This document shows, in pieces, positions 13,398 through 24,220 of a stretch of DNA of 64,000 bases (position 1 is the first letter of the stretch; every line of letters starts with the position of its first letter). The stretch comes from Armillaria gallica. Lineage: Eukaryota > Basidiomycota > Agaricomycetes > Agaricales > Physalacriaceae. A program made the position numbers and the translations under genes. The notes below the pieces were generated by a model. That model searched no databases, was not told the DNA's origin, and was given only the letters and a program-made list of their open reading frames with translations. The stretch spans positions 6,076,001-6,140,000 of the forward strand of contig JBANDB010000003.1 of the NCBI GenBank assembly GCA_037576215.1. Reading direction: 5' to 3'.

Positions 13398-14079
13398 CTA
13401 ACCCAAATTAGCCGCATCTTCGGCCCGAATTGCCGAGTTCATCTCTCCCACCCAACTTTGTACGGAGTGGGCATATTTTGGGGCTTCATCTACGACAACC
13501 TTGTCCAAATTTAGCATTTGGGCGGGGGCCGCAGTCGGAAAGGTTGGGAAGGCCAACGCCCTCCAAGTCCTACCGATCAACTGGAAGTGTAAAATTTGAT
13601 GCCTTTTTTATATACCTCGAGCAGCCATCTAGCAGATGCAAAATTCTCCGATTTTACCTCTAAATTTTTCTGGGGTACCTATTAATGTTCTTCACAGTTC
13701 CATCTACTCACCTGGCGTATCTCGCTCCCCAAAAGTAATTCCCCGCTGTCCGAAAAATCTTGGCACAATAGCATTCTCTCAAATTTCCGACGTAAATTCT
13801 CAAAATTGAGGACATGAGCCACTTCGGACATTTGGATTGACTCTTCTCGTCGATTGAGCAATATCGGCACTGCAGATACCCGGAAGTTGAGACAATAACC
13901 ATGAGAATATTCCAATCCTTTCCGTAGAGCACCGAAGTTTGCAAAACATTAAAAACCCGATTCTGTGGAATTGTCACGAGATATTTCACCTGCATGTTTG
14001 AGTTCCCGCAAATTTTGGCGGGAGTTGGTGCTCCTTCAACAGGCGAACCGAGTTTCTCAACCGAGGAGTTGCTATTCAT
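13398..14079 (-). CDS. Possible small intron-containing gene, unknown
   Basis: A minus-strand ATG at 14079 opens a frame beginning MNSNSSVEKLGSPVEGAPTP. A nearby frame has coding-like content (…NFENLRRKFERMLLCQDFSD…) ending just before a good donor, CAG|gtgagt, near 13712. A downstream segment at about 13540-13398 (…LNLDKVVVDEAPKYAHSV… to stop) could be the last exon. The pieces are not proven to join and no family is recognised. A decayed gene is an equal possibility. Confidence 0.25.
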
Positions 14080-14947
14080 TGCATAGGACCGGAAATAAAG
14101 GGTAAATTATGGCGGAAGTATAAAAGCTCAGTAGTATTAAGGGACACGCTAATATCATAGTAGCACTTTCAGCAAACAGAGAAGCAGAATATATAGAAGC
14201 TCTCGAAAGAAAGGATGGAAGGACCAACTTGGACGCGTTGCGTGTGACAGACCGTGACAAGAATTTGTGACACTCAGTCTCACAGTCGGCAGCAAAAGGA
14301 AGAAGTCGGCTCCGTTCGGCACACTCAACCTATCGGCTTTACCATCCTTGCTCGCTCACTTAGAAACAATTCCAGTATTGAAATGAAGCATAGGAGACCA
14401 AAAATTCCCCTCTTTTTTTCGCATAGAGAGGGGGGGGGAATAGAAAGCGGAAAGGGCCTAGGGCGGAAGGCGGATAAATTGGAGTTCACATGGGACACGC
14501 GCAGAGGCGCGTGCTCCCGCCCCGGCGCCACGGGGTCGATGAGAACGAGGTGCCGGCTGCTGTTGATAACACCGAGATATCCTCATTGTGATTCTATAGA
14601 TAGCGTGTCCGTCGAGTTCTCGAGTTCAAGTTTCAAGGCGGCCATCAGCATCTTGATGCTGATATTGTTCAGAAGCTCAGGCAATTGAATAAGGGAAAAC
14701 CGCTTTAAGCCCGAAAGTATACGTATGATTACAGTAATTTGGTAGTATGTGCAGGTAACATTACAGCAGTGAGAGAGCAACGACATAGATAGTTAGATAG
14801 ATACGGAACGTGAAAGTGATGCATGAAAAATACAGATGAATATTCCAAGAAGCCTAAAACCCAGATAATTGCGCGACGAAGAAAGGGGGGGAAAACGAAA
14901 TGCTTGGCGGTGGACGTAACGCGAAGAATGAAATGAATTCCGAGGCC

Positions 14948-15703
14948 CTACGCGCCGCAGTGAATCATCTCCCAGTCGTCACTTCTCGACACGTTGACCC
15001 ATGGTTCAGCTGTCGAGTCCCCCATGACAATATCGTCGTCAGTTCGCGATTCCATTCCCCCCTCGGTCACAATCCGCTCAAGCTCACGGGTGGCATTCGC
15101 GATGCTCATGGCAATCCGTGGCCCCATGTTAAGGACCTTCTGCCCCTCGGAAGTAGACCGCATGCAGGTGGTTATAGCTATCCGGTGGAGATCAGGCTCC
15201 CCCTTTCCTTTCCGAGGACGAGAAAAGGGTGAAGAATATGAAGAGGGGCGCGAGGAGGGGGAGAGAGGGGAGGAGACGCGAGGGGCCGAGGAGTAGACGG
15301 GGTGGGAAACAGTGGCGCAAGATGTTGACGCGACTGGAGCAGGCGGCGCTGGACACGCTCGCTTCTGCTGCAAGTTGTAGGGGTCCGTAATAGGCGCGAG
15401 GCTCAGGGCCATCGACGCCTCCAGACAGGCCCGGAAGTCGCCACCCGCTGGAGGGGCCATGCTGACCTTCCGTCCTCGACACCGTCCTCGTGTCGGTGCC
15501 ATATACATCGACTGCTGCGGCTGGTTGGGCAAGTCCGTGAGAGAGAGGTAAGAATGAGTTCTCCTGAGGTTGGTCATGTTTCGCTGCTTCTTGTGGGGTG
15601 GCTCGCCTTCAGAAATGGTGGAATAAGAAATAAGGCGCTTGTTATAGCTGGGAAGCGGAGCAGTGATGGTGGTCGAAGTGAAAGAGGTAAAAGACGTGGT
15701 CAT
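14948..15703 (-). CDS. Low-complexity basidiomycete protein, unknown function
   Basis: Single-exon frame of 251 codons. I start at the ATG at 15703 (MTTSFTSFTSTT…); the frame continues upstream but only with non-ATG codons. A TATA-like element (minus strand TATAAA, about 15735-15740) lies just upstream. The protein is rich in Ser, Pro, Thr and Arg: a basic HKKQR segment near residue 35 could be a nuclear signal, a Pro/Ser-rich stretch fills the centre, then a conserved-looking helical segment (MGPRIAMSIANATRELERIV) and an acidic tail ending DDWEMIHCGA. No catalytic motif. The opposite frames (14994-15296, 15554-15886) are shadows of its biased composition. Function unknown; a regulatory or scaffold role would be speculation. 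Confidence 0.6.
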   Translation of the reverse strand: MTTSFTSFTSTTITAPLPSYNKRLISYSTISEGEPPHKKQRNMTNLRRTHSYLSLTDLPNQPQQSMYMAPTRGRCRGRKVSMAPPAGGDFRACLEASMALSLAPITDPYNLQQKRACPAPPAPVASTSCATVSHPVYSSAPRVSSPLSPSSRPSSYSSPFSRPRKGKGEPDLHRIAITTCMRSTSEGQKVLNMGPRIAMSIANATRELERIVTEGGMESRTDDDIVMGDSTAEPWVNVSRSDDWEMIHCGA

Positions 15704-15734
15704 CAGTGGGAAAGGGCCGTCCCGTCCAGTGACA

Positions 15735-15740
15735 TTTATA
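15735..15740 (-). promoter_or_regulatory. TATA-like element of the 14.9-15.7 kb gene
   Basis: Minus-strand ggATATAAAtg lies about 32 nt upstream of the proposed ATG at 15703. It is close, which would give a very short 5' leader, so it supports but does not prove the start. Confidence 0.3.
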
Positions 15741-18700
15741 TCCTTTTCTATTTTTCCACGCTTGCTGTTATCCCGGCTGACATAACCCGGAAATTTCCCG
15801 TACGTGGCTGTGTACAAGATCGATCTCCCAGATGGATCTCCTTTGTTCTCCTCCGTTCGTTTTGTTCCGTTTCTCTATTCGCTTAATGCTACCGCTTGTT
15901 CACCATATGGATACATGTTTGTGAAATGAATGATTCAAGACATCCGCTTGTCCTCATTTCTAGGCACTGCGTGGCACTTGACGATATTGCCACGATGGGG
16001 GGATATCTATAGAATCCGGTACCCATGGACTCGGTGAAGTAATACGAACGGATTCTGTGGGAGCGCGTCTCTTAATCAGCACACGGCCCATGCGCAGCCC
16101 GGACCGACCGACCACTCCCGCCCTGCATATGCGATACTCCGGCTACTCTAACCCGAGACCATATGCCTCCGTATCCATGATGACGAAACCTGATTGCTGG
16201 CTCTACTCCATGATCTTTCGTCGTGATACTGTTATTGACGAAACATGCTGTTCATCTGGACGGATCCTATACACTCACAGCAAGCACTGCCACCATCCAG
16301 ACGCTACATGGATCGGTCCGAGCTCAACTAAGTTCCAACAAATGATTCTCCATGTTCTTAATTCCCGCCGCACTATCTACTCTTGCGCTACTTTGTCCCA
16401 GGCACCTAACAGTAATTGGCATCAACAAATTGTTCTCGCTGAAACACGCCAATGACTCTTCACGGACTCCAGTGGCCCAAGTTCCAACCCGGGTTCCTGT
16501 ATTCGATTCCCCATCGCGGTATCTACTCTGGCCACCTACTTCGACCCAGGAACATAGAATAGGATATCAATGAACCGTTATCGAGGTTATGCATTCATTG
16601 CAAGATATGACTCCTTGATCATCGTAATGATTAGCGCCAGTAGCACGGGTATGTTTTCATTCCGATCCATGATCATGCACGATGCGCTCGGTTAGGTTCC
16701 ATTAGCAGCACATACTGCGAATATCTCATCTTGCTGCTATGGAAACTCCTTGACCGGTCTTTAAACTTCCTAGAAATGTATCTACTTCGATGGCTATGAA
16801 ACGCGTGCTTGCATGCCAAGCCGGGACCCTCCCACCCACCACAACATCTACTCTGGCTACTGATCAACCACCCCAGCCCAGGAACATACAACAGGAAACT
16901 TTATCTAAAGCACGCCCAATCCTCGACGCGATTATCGGAATGATCTGCGCGAATCATGGAAAACCCTAGCGCCATCATTTATTTGTTTTCGCCGATAATC
17001 AATGCACGGCTAACCCTGTTAGGTTTTGTTGGGGGACTTACACCCGGCAACCATGGAAACGTGTTTACATCGTGGCGTAGCTGGAGAAGCCTCGCTGAGC
17101 CATTTGGGACCGTTACACTTTAGCTGAAGAACAAACTTTAGGTCCCTGGCGGTTTGACTCCAGGACCGAAAGATGAAGTCGCCATATCCGGCTTTGTTGG
17201 TACCTACTACAAGCTCGAACTTGGAACTTCATCTGTTGTCTTCATAATCGTGAGCAGCTTTCTCTTCCTGACGTCTTGTACCTAATAGCACCCCCTTCAT
17301 TTCCTTCAGTGACCGGGACCGTGAGCAGCGCCACTCTCGTGCTCACTGGCAACGTCGTCTCCATTTTCCTAATTCAGTTAGTAATTGTGTCCCTCTCTTA
17401 TCGAACCATTGCATGCTCCTCCCTCCGTAATAAGTGCCCATCTTCTTGATACGGACGATTGGATTTCTCACGACTGCCTGCCTTCCTATGACGGGGCCGG
17501 CTTGTCGGGACTCGGGAACACACCGCGGTCCCGTATACCTGCCTGATCCGGCCGTGTTGGCTCGGGTGTTCCCCACAGCGTACCTCATTGCACGAGTTTG
17601 GTCTTGCGGGTCCGCATGTTTTCCTGTCAACACTAAGGTTCTAGAACATCGCCCCGGATTCGTCCCCCAAGTCCTCGAGACGGTGACAATAAATTGTTTC
17701 TTTACAAATCCTTCTGGCTGGAACATGTCAGGACGCAGACAAATTACCCTCTAGTCCTCGAGACGGAGCGGATTATTCCTCTGTTACAGTGCTGGAACTT
17801 GTCAATGTCAGGCTACTGGTCTCGGTTGTACGTCCATTTCACCGTCGACGCGTTTCGTCGAGCCGATCTTCTCGAGGAACGAAAGTCCTGGAACAATCGA
17901 GGAACAACTGGACAGTTCATGTCGAATAGCCTTTTTCTTGCGCTACCTGCTCCGAATCCACCCCATTCGGCGATGTCTTGATTATTCTTGTGGGCGTACC
18001 GTACCTTGTTGTCCAGTGTACATTCTCCACGGCATCAATTCCTTCATCTGGCCCTCTTAGTGCTTTTCCTCTCCTAGCATTGTACCACGCCAGTCAAGGC
18101 TTGTTCACATATCATCATCGCTCCTCTGGATTCCATTTGACTTGGTTCTAGAATAATATCGTGTCATAATTTGGGTTCGGAGCTCAAAGACAGCTCAGAC
18201 TTCATTTTTCTAGTTTCAGTAAAATTTCCCGTGGCTGGATCCCATGCCCCGCCACACACACTTGTTCTCTTTTGTTGAGTCGAATCATCCTTGTACCTGA
18301 CTTTAGGATCCGGATGCTTTCGTACGGATCCGCATGTCCAGTCCTTCTGGACGGTTCCGCGTCTAATTTATCCTGATAAAAACAAAACAGCCTTCTCTCC
18401 ATCCACATGACAATTCTCGAGAAAATAACTGGTTAATCGGAACGGTAAGACTAGGATGGCCTCGACATTTCGACAGTTCGCTCCAAGGGCCCCGACACTA
18501 GTTCGACACTCCGTCGTTGCCATAATACTCGTTTCCCGCCTTTCCTTGCTCCTCCGAGAATACCCGACAACCTCAATATTCAGCCCTGACCTAAATAAGA
18601 CCCGGCGAAAGGCGTTCATCGGAATCCGCCGGATTGAAGGAATAATTAACAAAACCTTTCATGACGCTCGGGGCGTATTGATGCGCCACCGTCTCTCTTA

Positions 18701-19091
18701 CCCCGCGCTCCTCCCCATCCCTGATCTTCGACTCACGCCGATTCCTACTTCTTTTCTTGATCCGGGACTAAAACAAGCGCATGGACGCAGATGGACGCTG
18801 AGGAAGAGAAACTGCGTCTTCTTAATTTTCTTTCAGCGTGGTTCGAAGATTCTTGACGTCCAAAATGCATGTTGGATGTCCATTTGCTTTATTTCCCCGT
18901 CGCATAGCAACAAGCCTTGGCTTGACGTCCGATACGGTCGACCATAAGGTTTACTCCATGTCTTATGGACGACCAGCAGCGTTGCTAACGAGGGAGTTGG
19001 TTACTCCCTTTCGCCAGGTGATGACTCCTTTGATATCATGATAACGAAGGGGTGAGCTAAAAAGTGGTTATTAGATGCCTTCGAATTTCCG

Positions 19092-19292
19092 TCAGATGAC
19101 ACCGGAACTTGCGGACTTGGTGTGCTGCTCGATGTCTCCGCAGCTACTTTTATGATGCTTCATCCGATTCTCGACTTCTGTTAATTGTCGTTCGGAAGAT
19201 GCCATCTTTTTTCCATCCTCTTTCAACTCTCCTGAATTAGACTTGACCGTGACTAATATCTCTGAGTCTTTGTGTCCTTGCTCGTCTTTCAT
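19092..19292 (-). CDS. Small hydrophilic ORF, doubtful
   Basis: ATG-started 66-codon frame rich in Lys, Glu and Ser (MKDEQGHKDSEILVTVKSNS…), with coiled-coil-like heptads in its second half. No family, no clear promoter, no neighbour that would explain it. May be a remnant exon. Confidence 0.15.
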   Translation of the reverse strand: MKDEQGHKDSEILVTVKSNSGELKEDGKKMASSERQLTEVENRMKHHKSSCGDIEQHTKSASSGVI

Positions 19293-20574
19293 CGGAACGC
19301 GTGTTCAATATTAATACGAGACCCTATCCGGCAATCCCCATCTGCTTTGACGTGTGTCTTAATAACGACATGATTTACTTGGGCGCTTATCACGTCTCCA
19401 CTTATCTACACGACCCTCGTAACCACTGTCATGATCGTTGACAATAATCTATGCACAGTGAATCCTTGATACTCATCTTTATGTACGTCACTTCCGAGTC
19501 CTGATGTGTTCATGCCAAGTCCATACTTAAGCACTGTAAGTCGGGACCGCAACACAAACCTCCGACTGATTACTCAGTTCAGCTTACCTCGAGGCAGTTC
19601 ATGCACATGCTTGGCCACGAGCACGAATTGCTTCGCATCTGAAATTATGACGCATAGCAAACTTCGAAATGACGTCGAGTGGCTGTGTCCCGTTCTTCTT
19701 TTTTTCTCCGCGATGGTTCTTCTCAAAAATTATGGGCATCCACGTGAAGATTAAAATCTTCGACACTATTTTAATGTCCTCTCTAGAAGCAGAACTGCGA
19801 CCACACTCAGAGCGCCCATTGTTATGCCGAGTCTTATCATTCGCCATATGCTTTTGTAAGAACTGCTCCCTTCCTTTCTTGCGATCACATCCGACCATAT
19901 AACGCTGCTTCTCCAACCAGTGGAAGTGTATGGAGCGACCTGGAGCTACGTCCTACCCCTGCAGAACAAGACGCCACGAAGGAGAGAGCCCCATATCGAC
20001 CGCCGAACTGGATTCACTCCCAGTCGCTATTAGATCTTGAATATCTCATCATTATTGGTGATGAAGGCCGACCTGGAATTATCGAGAACTGTTACGGCAC
20101 CGTGATTACAGCACAAGACACATCTAGGCTACCGATCCCTGGTTTCGTCCACCTAATTGGAACATTACCCTCACTTGACAGCGAATTATACTGTTACGGA
20201 GATATCGAGACTAGGTCCGAGTCGCGTCACCTCATTCCAAATTCAATGTCTGGCTCGCGTCGGCAAAGCCCTGAACATCATTCCTCAGTCTTTTGCCATA
20301 TGTACTTACAAGCGCCTACATCTCGTCGTGGACATTTGTTCCATCCGACTCGGAGTTGCTTCAATTTGGTCCCTACGTATAGTCTGACGGTCTTACGAGT
20401 ACGACCCCCAGTCAGCTGAGAACGCCAGTGCTTTCTTCCTTCGAATTTCTGGTGTATCGCTTCCGAAGGGCATCCACTGTGCTATTCCTTCTGGACTTGT
20501 CCGGATGAATACAATACACCACGCTCTTTATTGGTACCTTTTCGCGTGGAACTGCGAATCTGTCAATGCAGAGT

Positions 20575-20665
20575 AGTGTACGGTGATATCTCCGTACGGT
20601 CCCGGAGATATCAACGCTGATCTGGCGAATAGAAGTATGCGCCGCTGAAGAATTCTGGTCTTGCT
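20575..20665 (-). repeat. Inverted relative of the 11-12 kb repeat
   Basis: Read on the minus strand, this stretch (tcagcgg…ttctattc…tcagcg-tgatatc…ggagatatcaccg) follows 12364-12433 in order with small indels. The element is thus dispersed rather than a simple tandem duplication. The 14-mer cggtgatatctccg at 20581-20594 is the best-conserved part. Confidence 0.45.
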
Positions 20666-21510
20666 ATATATCCTGCGTGATTGGCTGACTCATTTAGTTG
20701 ATCAATCTTTCGTTTGTGACTGAGAACCCAGTCATTGGCACATGCATGCGGGCATCAGTGCTTTTTACTTGTGTATACACAAGCCCGTGTGCAGCTGATT
20801 CGTTACCATGCTTCATCTCTTAGGCGATCATCGATTCATCTCTCATTCTGATTTCCAGCCTTGCGCTATATTCGTACACACACATATAACGTTCAGCGCC
20901 ATGTAACCGGTCGAGGTGAGTCCGTTTCTCAACTTTGGAGGAGCTTACCATCCGGCCGCTGGAGGAGGCAGGGTTAATACTACTAAGCGGTAATATCAGT
21001 ATTACCGTGGGATTGCAGCTCCACTGCCGTCATATTCCAGGAAGGTCATCAGCCAAAGAGTTAGGTACGGTAAAACTTGTATAATCGTGATATATCTTTG
21101 TCAGGTGGTAGCGGTGAATTATTATTACATAGGCGCGTCTCTAAAGTGGCATCGAACACTCGCATCAAGCGATGGTGAGCTATTTACTGAACGAAACTGA
21201 TTTTCTTTATTCTGGCTATTCCAGGATCCATAGGCACTAGTCAGTCATGTGTGGACTTTAGCGTGGAGGAATGCCTAGCTTGGTCCATATGGAAGTCTTA
21301 GATCCAGAATAGGGTCGAAGAGTCGCAGAGCTCAGCGTCAATTGAGGAGGGATCTGGAATGCGTGGCTATGGTCCATTGTGATGCGAGGCTCGTCAGGGG
21401 GTCATTCAGGGAATCTTGTGGGCGGGGCAACAAAAGGTGTAAGGGGCGTTACTAAGAAATTCGGGTTTCAGGGAAGGAAGGATATTAGGCCGACAGAAAT
21501 CTCAATCTCG

Positions 21511-21756
21511 CTATGCCGAAAGTTTGAGGTTGTCGCACTGCAAGAAGTATAGACATTGTTTTGTATGGGGAACATCCCTTAGAAAGCTTAGAGCGGCGGT
21601 CATCTTTTGAGAAATATATATATTGAGATCAAACGGAAGTACTCCGAGCCAGATTAGAGTCTCCTCCAAGAAATTTCCAATGAGCGAAGTCAAAGCCTCT
21701 TCAATGTCACGCCAATATATAACAAAGCTTTTGGAAGTCGGGCTGCCATGTTTCAT
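21511..21756 (-). CDS. Small ORF, unknown
   Basis: ATG-started 81-codon frame (MKHGSPTSKSFVIYWRDIEE…) with amphipathic, protein-like composition, including LTSLIGNFLEETLIWLGVLP. No family recognised. Could be a terminal exon of a lost gene. Confidence 0.22.
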   Translation of the reverse strand: MKHGSPTSKSFVIYWRDIEEALTSLIGNFLEETLIWLGVLPFDLNIYISQKMTAALSFLRDVPHTKQCLYFLQCDNLKLSA

Positions 21757-22186
21757 CCTTGAAGAAGAGATTACTACCTCCTAGATTCGACAAGCATAAT
21801 TAGGTCCTATTTTTAACGTGGCAATTGCTTTTGAGCCGTCCATTTTCTATGTGGAATTGGGGTGGCCGGTTGAAGCCGTTCGTTCCGCGCCTGGGAACGA
21901 AAGGCAATCAGGTAATCGAAATCCAGTCTGAGTCACATCGTTTCCGGAAAACCTCGTCGGAACATAATGTGCAGATGATTCTACGTCGAAAGAATTGGAA
22001 TCTCTGACCAGCTAGACGATCAAAAAGGCTTAATAAGAGATGTGGTTGCCTTTCCAAAATTATTAAATCATATCCAAAGGCATGTCATCGTTCGCACGGA
22101 TATACGGCAGCAAGGAGTCCCTGATCAGCGTAGATCATCTTAACTTCGAACAACAGCAGATGGCATAGGTAGACAAGAAAAATGGG

Positions 22187-22384
22187 TCATCTCCTAAATT
22201 TGACGAAGTCAATACCAGTCAATACATCGGACTTTATGAACCGTGAGCTAAGTAGTGCCGGATGGTCGGCATACTGTTTGGTGACTAAGGACGTAGCGAG
22301 ACAGCGCGCCAAGACTGTCAGCAATATAGCGTCGATCTGAGTGACGGCGGCAACTGCCGAGACCTCTCTTCCCACCACCACCAT
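22187..22384 (-). CDS. Small ORF with hydrophobic N-terminus, doubtful
   Basis: ATG-started 65-codon frame beginning MVVVGREVSAVAAVTQIDAI, hydrophobic near its start. It is divergent from the F-box gene beginning at 22501, with a 116-nt gap that could be a shared promoter. No homology recognised. Confidence 0.2.
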   Translation of the reverse strand: MVVVGREVSAVAAVTQIDAILLTVLARCLATSLVTKQYADHPALLSSRFIKSDVLTGIDFVKFRR

Positions 22385-22500
22385 ACACCTCCTTGCTCTG
22401 CAACTTGCCCAAATTTATATCCTTAAATTACTGCGTCCTGCTAGGTATACCTTTCAGTTTGAATATTTTTGTTGCAACCTATTGAGGTACAATTTGTAGG

Positions 22501-24093
22501 ATGCACTCGTGCACGCATTGTGGAAACATTTGTCCATCCATTTACCCCTATACCGATACACAAGACGCAGAAATCTTCGACCGTCTACGACTCAATATAT
22601 TCCCCTCACAAATAGACATTGCTCGTCTAAAATCCGATATCGCTTCTCTGGAAGGGGAAATACAAGATTTAACATCACTTCTCGATAAACTCTGGCACGA
22701 AAAGCAGATGCGGGAGAGAGCGAAAGAAATTCGGGAATCCTTGCTCTCGCCCATACGTCGTGTTCCTCTCGAAATATGGGCTGAGATCTTCCTTTACGCC
22801 ATCCCAGAGCCGCTTCCTTTTCTCGATTTCAAAGGAAACTTGATCTCTCAGGTGGACACAGACATCACGACAATGGAATCACCGTGGCTCCTTACGCACG
22901 TATCCAGCTATTGGCGAAAACTTGCAATCTCTATCCCGTCTTTATGGGCAACTGTATCGCTCACACCAGACCTAACGTTCCAGCAGGAGTCGCTTGTGCG
23001 ACTTCAGCTTGCTCGTTCGCAAGACTTCCCATTACACCTTCAACTCCGAATTGAGGATTACGATTCTGGGGACATTGGGAAGCTCAGGACGCTCCTCTTT
23101 CCACTTTTCCACCGTTGTGCTACCCTCGAGTTGGCCACACCCAGCGCGGCGATCATTGAGACCGTGTGTTGTCACCCTGCAGGTTTACCCTCGTTACGTA
23201 CTTTAACGATTCGCCGAGTGTCTGGAGCTCAACCTGACAATTCAAAGATGCACAATGAGCATGTCACCGTGTTCATGAAATCCCCCCACCTTTGCGCCGT
23301 CAACTCAGACTTCTCCCTCGCCGAACTCTCCCTTCCTCTAACGAAACTCAAGTCGCTCGTCCGAGTCCCTCTTGCGACGTTTGAACAAATACAGGATATC
23401 GTGAACGCAGCGCCGGAGTTGGAGCATTTTGATTTTTCATTCGCCGAGATGGGTTCGGGGCTGCGTATACCACGGTGTGAAGGCTTGCCGATGATTACGC
23501 ATAACAAGCTGCGTCGACTACATCTGTCGACAACGCCCTCCGAAATTCTATCATCCCTAAAGCTTCCTGCCCTTCGGCGTTTGGCGCTTGAAGAAGGCGG
23601 GTTCATGAACGGTCGGATGGAGACGTTACTCGAGTTCCTTTACAGATCGGAATGTGTCCTGGACGATCTCTCCATCTTGCATACAAAGGATATATCTCCC
23701 CTTCTGCCCGCCGTACTCGAGTATTCGTCATACACATTGACACGGCTAGCAATCGTTGTAACGTGGAGCACTGCTCAGGACATATATCGCCTCCTTACAA
23801 TGACTCCCGAATCGGAGCTCATGCCCAATCTACAGAGACTATCCATACAAGATTGGCCCGATCATGTCCCCACCGGTATGACGACCTTTTTTGGGTCAGG
23901 ACCAAACTCCCTTTCATTTTACGAGATGGTTTGGTCGCGGGGGTCAAAGCTAAATTTTGTTTCCCTCTTTTCACGGGAAGTTCACGAAATGACGCCTGAT
24001 CTAGAGCCACATATATCGCGACTTCAGCAAAGAGGCATTACCGTTGAGCTCTTTGGTGTCAATTTCTCCACGCGTCGTCGTATCTTTCCGTGA
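22501..24093 (+). CDS. F-box domain protein with LRR-like C-terminus
   Basis: Uninterrupted 530-codon frame with an ATG start and no intron needed. Residues about 37-75 form a coiled coil (ARLKSDIASLEGEIQDLTSL). The F-box begins near residue 81 (LLSPIRRVPLEIWAEIFLYA), followed by the mushroom signature of a 'W-LTHVSSYWRKLAISIPSLW' type. The rest is leucine-rich with irregular repeats, the usual substrate-recognition part. F-box proteins bind Skp1 in SCF ubiquitin ligases; this architecture (short N-terminal helix, F-box, LRR-like tail) is strongly expanded in agaricomycetes. The specific target is unknown. It closely resembles the gene at 26162-27649 in layout (both have MAPI/LSPI-h-R-hP before the F-box), suggesting a paralogue pair around the divergent gene at 24221-25654. 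Confidence 0.85.
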   Translation: MHSCTHCGNICPSIYPYTDTQDAEIFDRLRLNIFPSQIDIARLKSDIASLEGEIQDLTSLLDKLWHEKQMRERAKEIRESLLSPIRRVPLEIWAEIFLYAIPEPLPFLDFKGNLISQVDTDITTMESPWLLTHVSSYWRKLAISIPSLWATVSLTPDLTFQQESLVRLQLARSQDFPLHLQLRIEDYDSGDIGKLRTLLFPLFHRCATLELATPSAAIIETVCCHPAGLPSLRTLTIRRVSGAQPDNSKMHNEHVTVFMKSPHLCAVNSDFSLAELSLPLTKLKSLVRVPLATFEQIQDIVNAAPELEHFDFSFAEMGSGLRIPRCEGLPMITHNKLRRLHLSTTPSEILSSLKLPALRRLALEEGGFMNGRMETLLEFLYRSECVLDDLSILHTKDISPLLPAVLEYSSYTLTRLAIVVTWSTAQDIYRLLTMTPESELMPNLQRLSIQDWPDHVPTGMTTFFGSGPNSLSFYEMVWSRGSKLNFVSLFSREVHEMTPDLEPHISRLQQRGITVELFGVNFSTRRRIFP

Positions 24094-24220
24094 ATACCTT
24101 GCTATTTCTTTCGCTATAAGCCTCCATTTTATGTATCTTACGCCCAATATGGCATTGCTCGGTATTCATCATGTCGTTTAAAGTATGTTGGAAACCGTTT
24201 GGGTATGTGTGTCAATTATA

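Larger units (their letters stand above)
15820..22180. other. Gene-poor region with weak ORFs
   Basis: No gene is convincing here. Near-repeats occur at about 16515-16565 and 16845-16895 (both atctactctggc-ac with cccaggaacata). The 163-codon frame at 18456-18947 and the 132-codon frame at 16057-16455 lack any motif. Two small ATG-started minus-strand frames look slightly better and are listed separately (19092-19292, 21511-21756). Confidence 0.4.

Noticed and set aside
18456..18947. 163-codon plus-strand frame
   Set aside because: No family feature, unusual composition, no splice-site context. Kept only as part of the gene-poor region.
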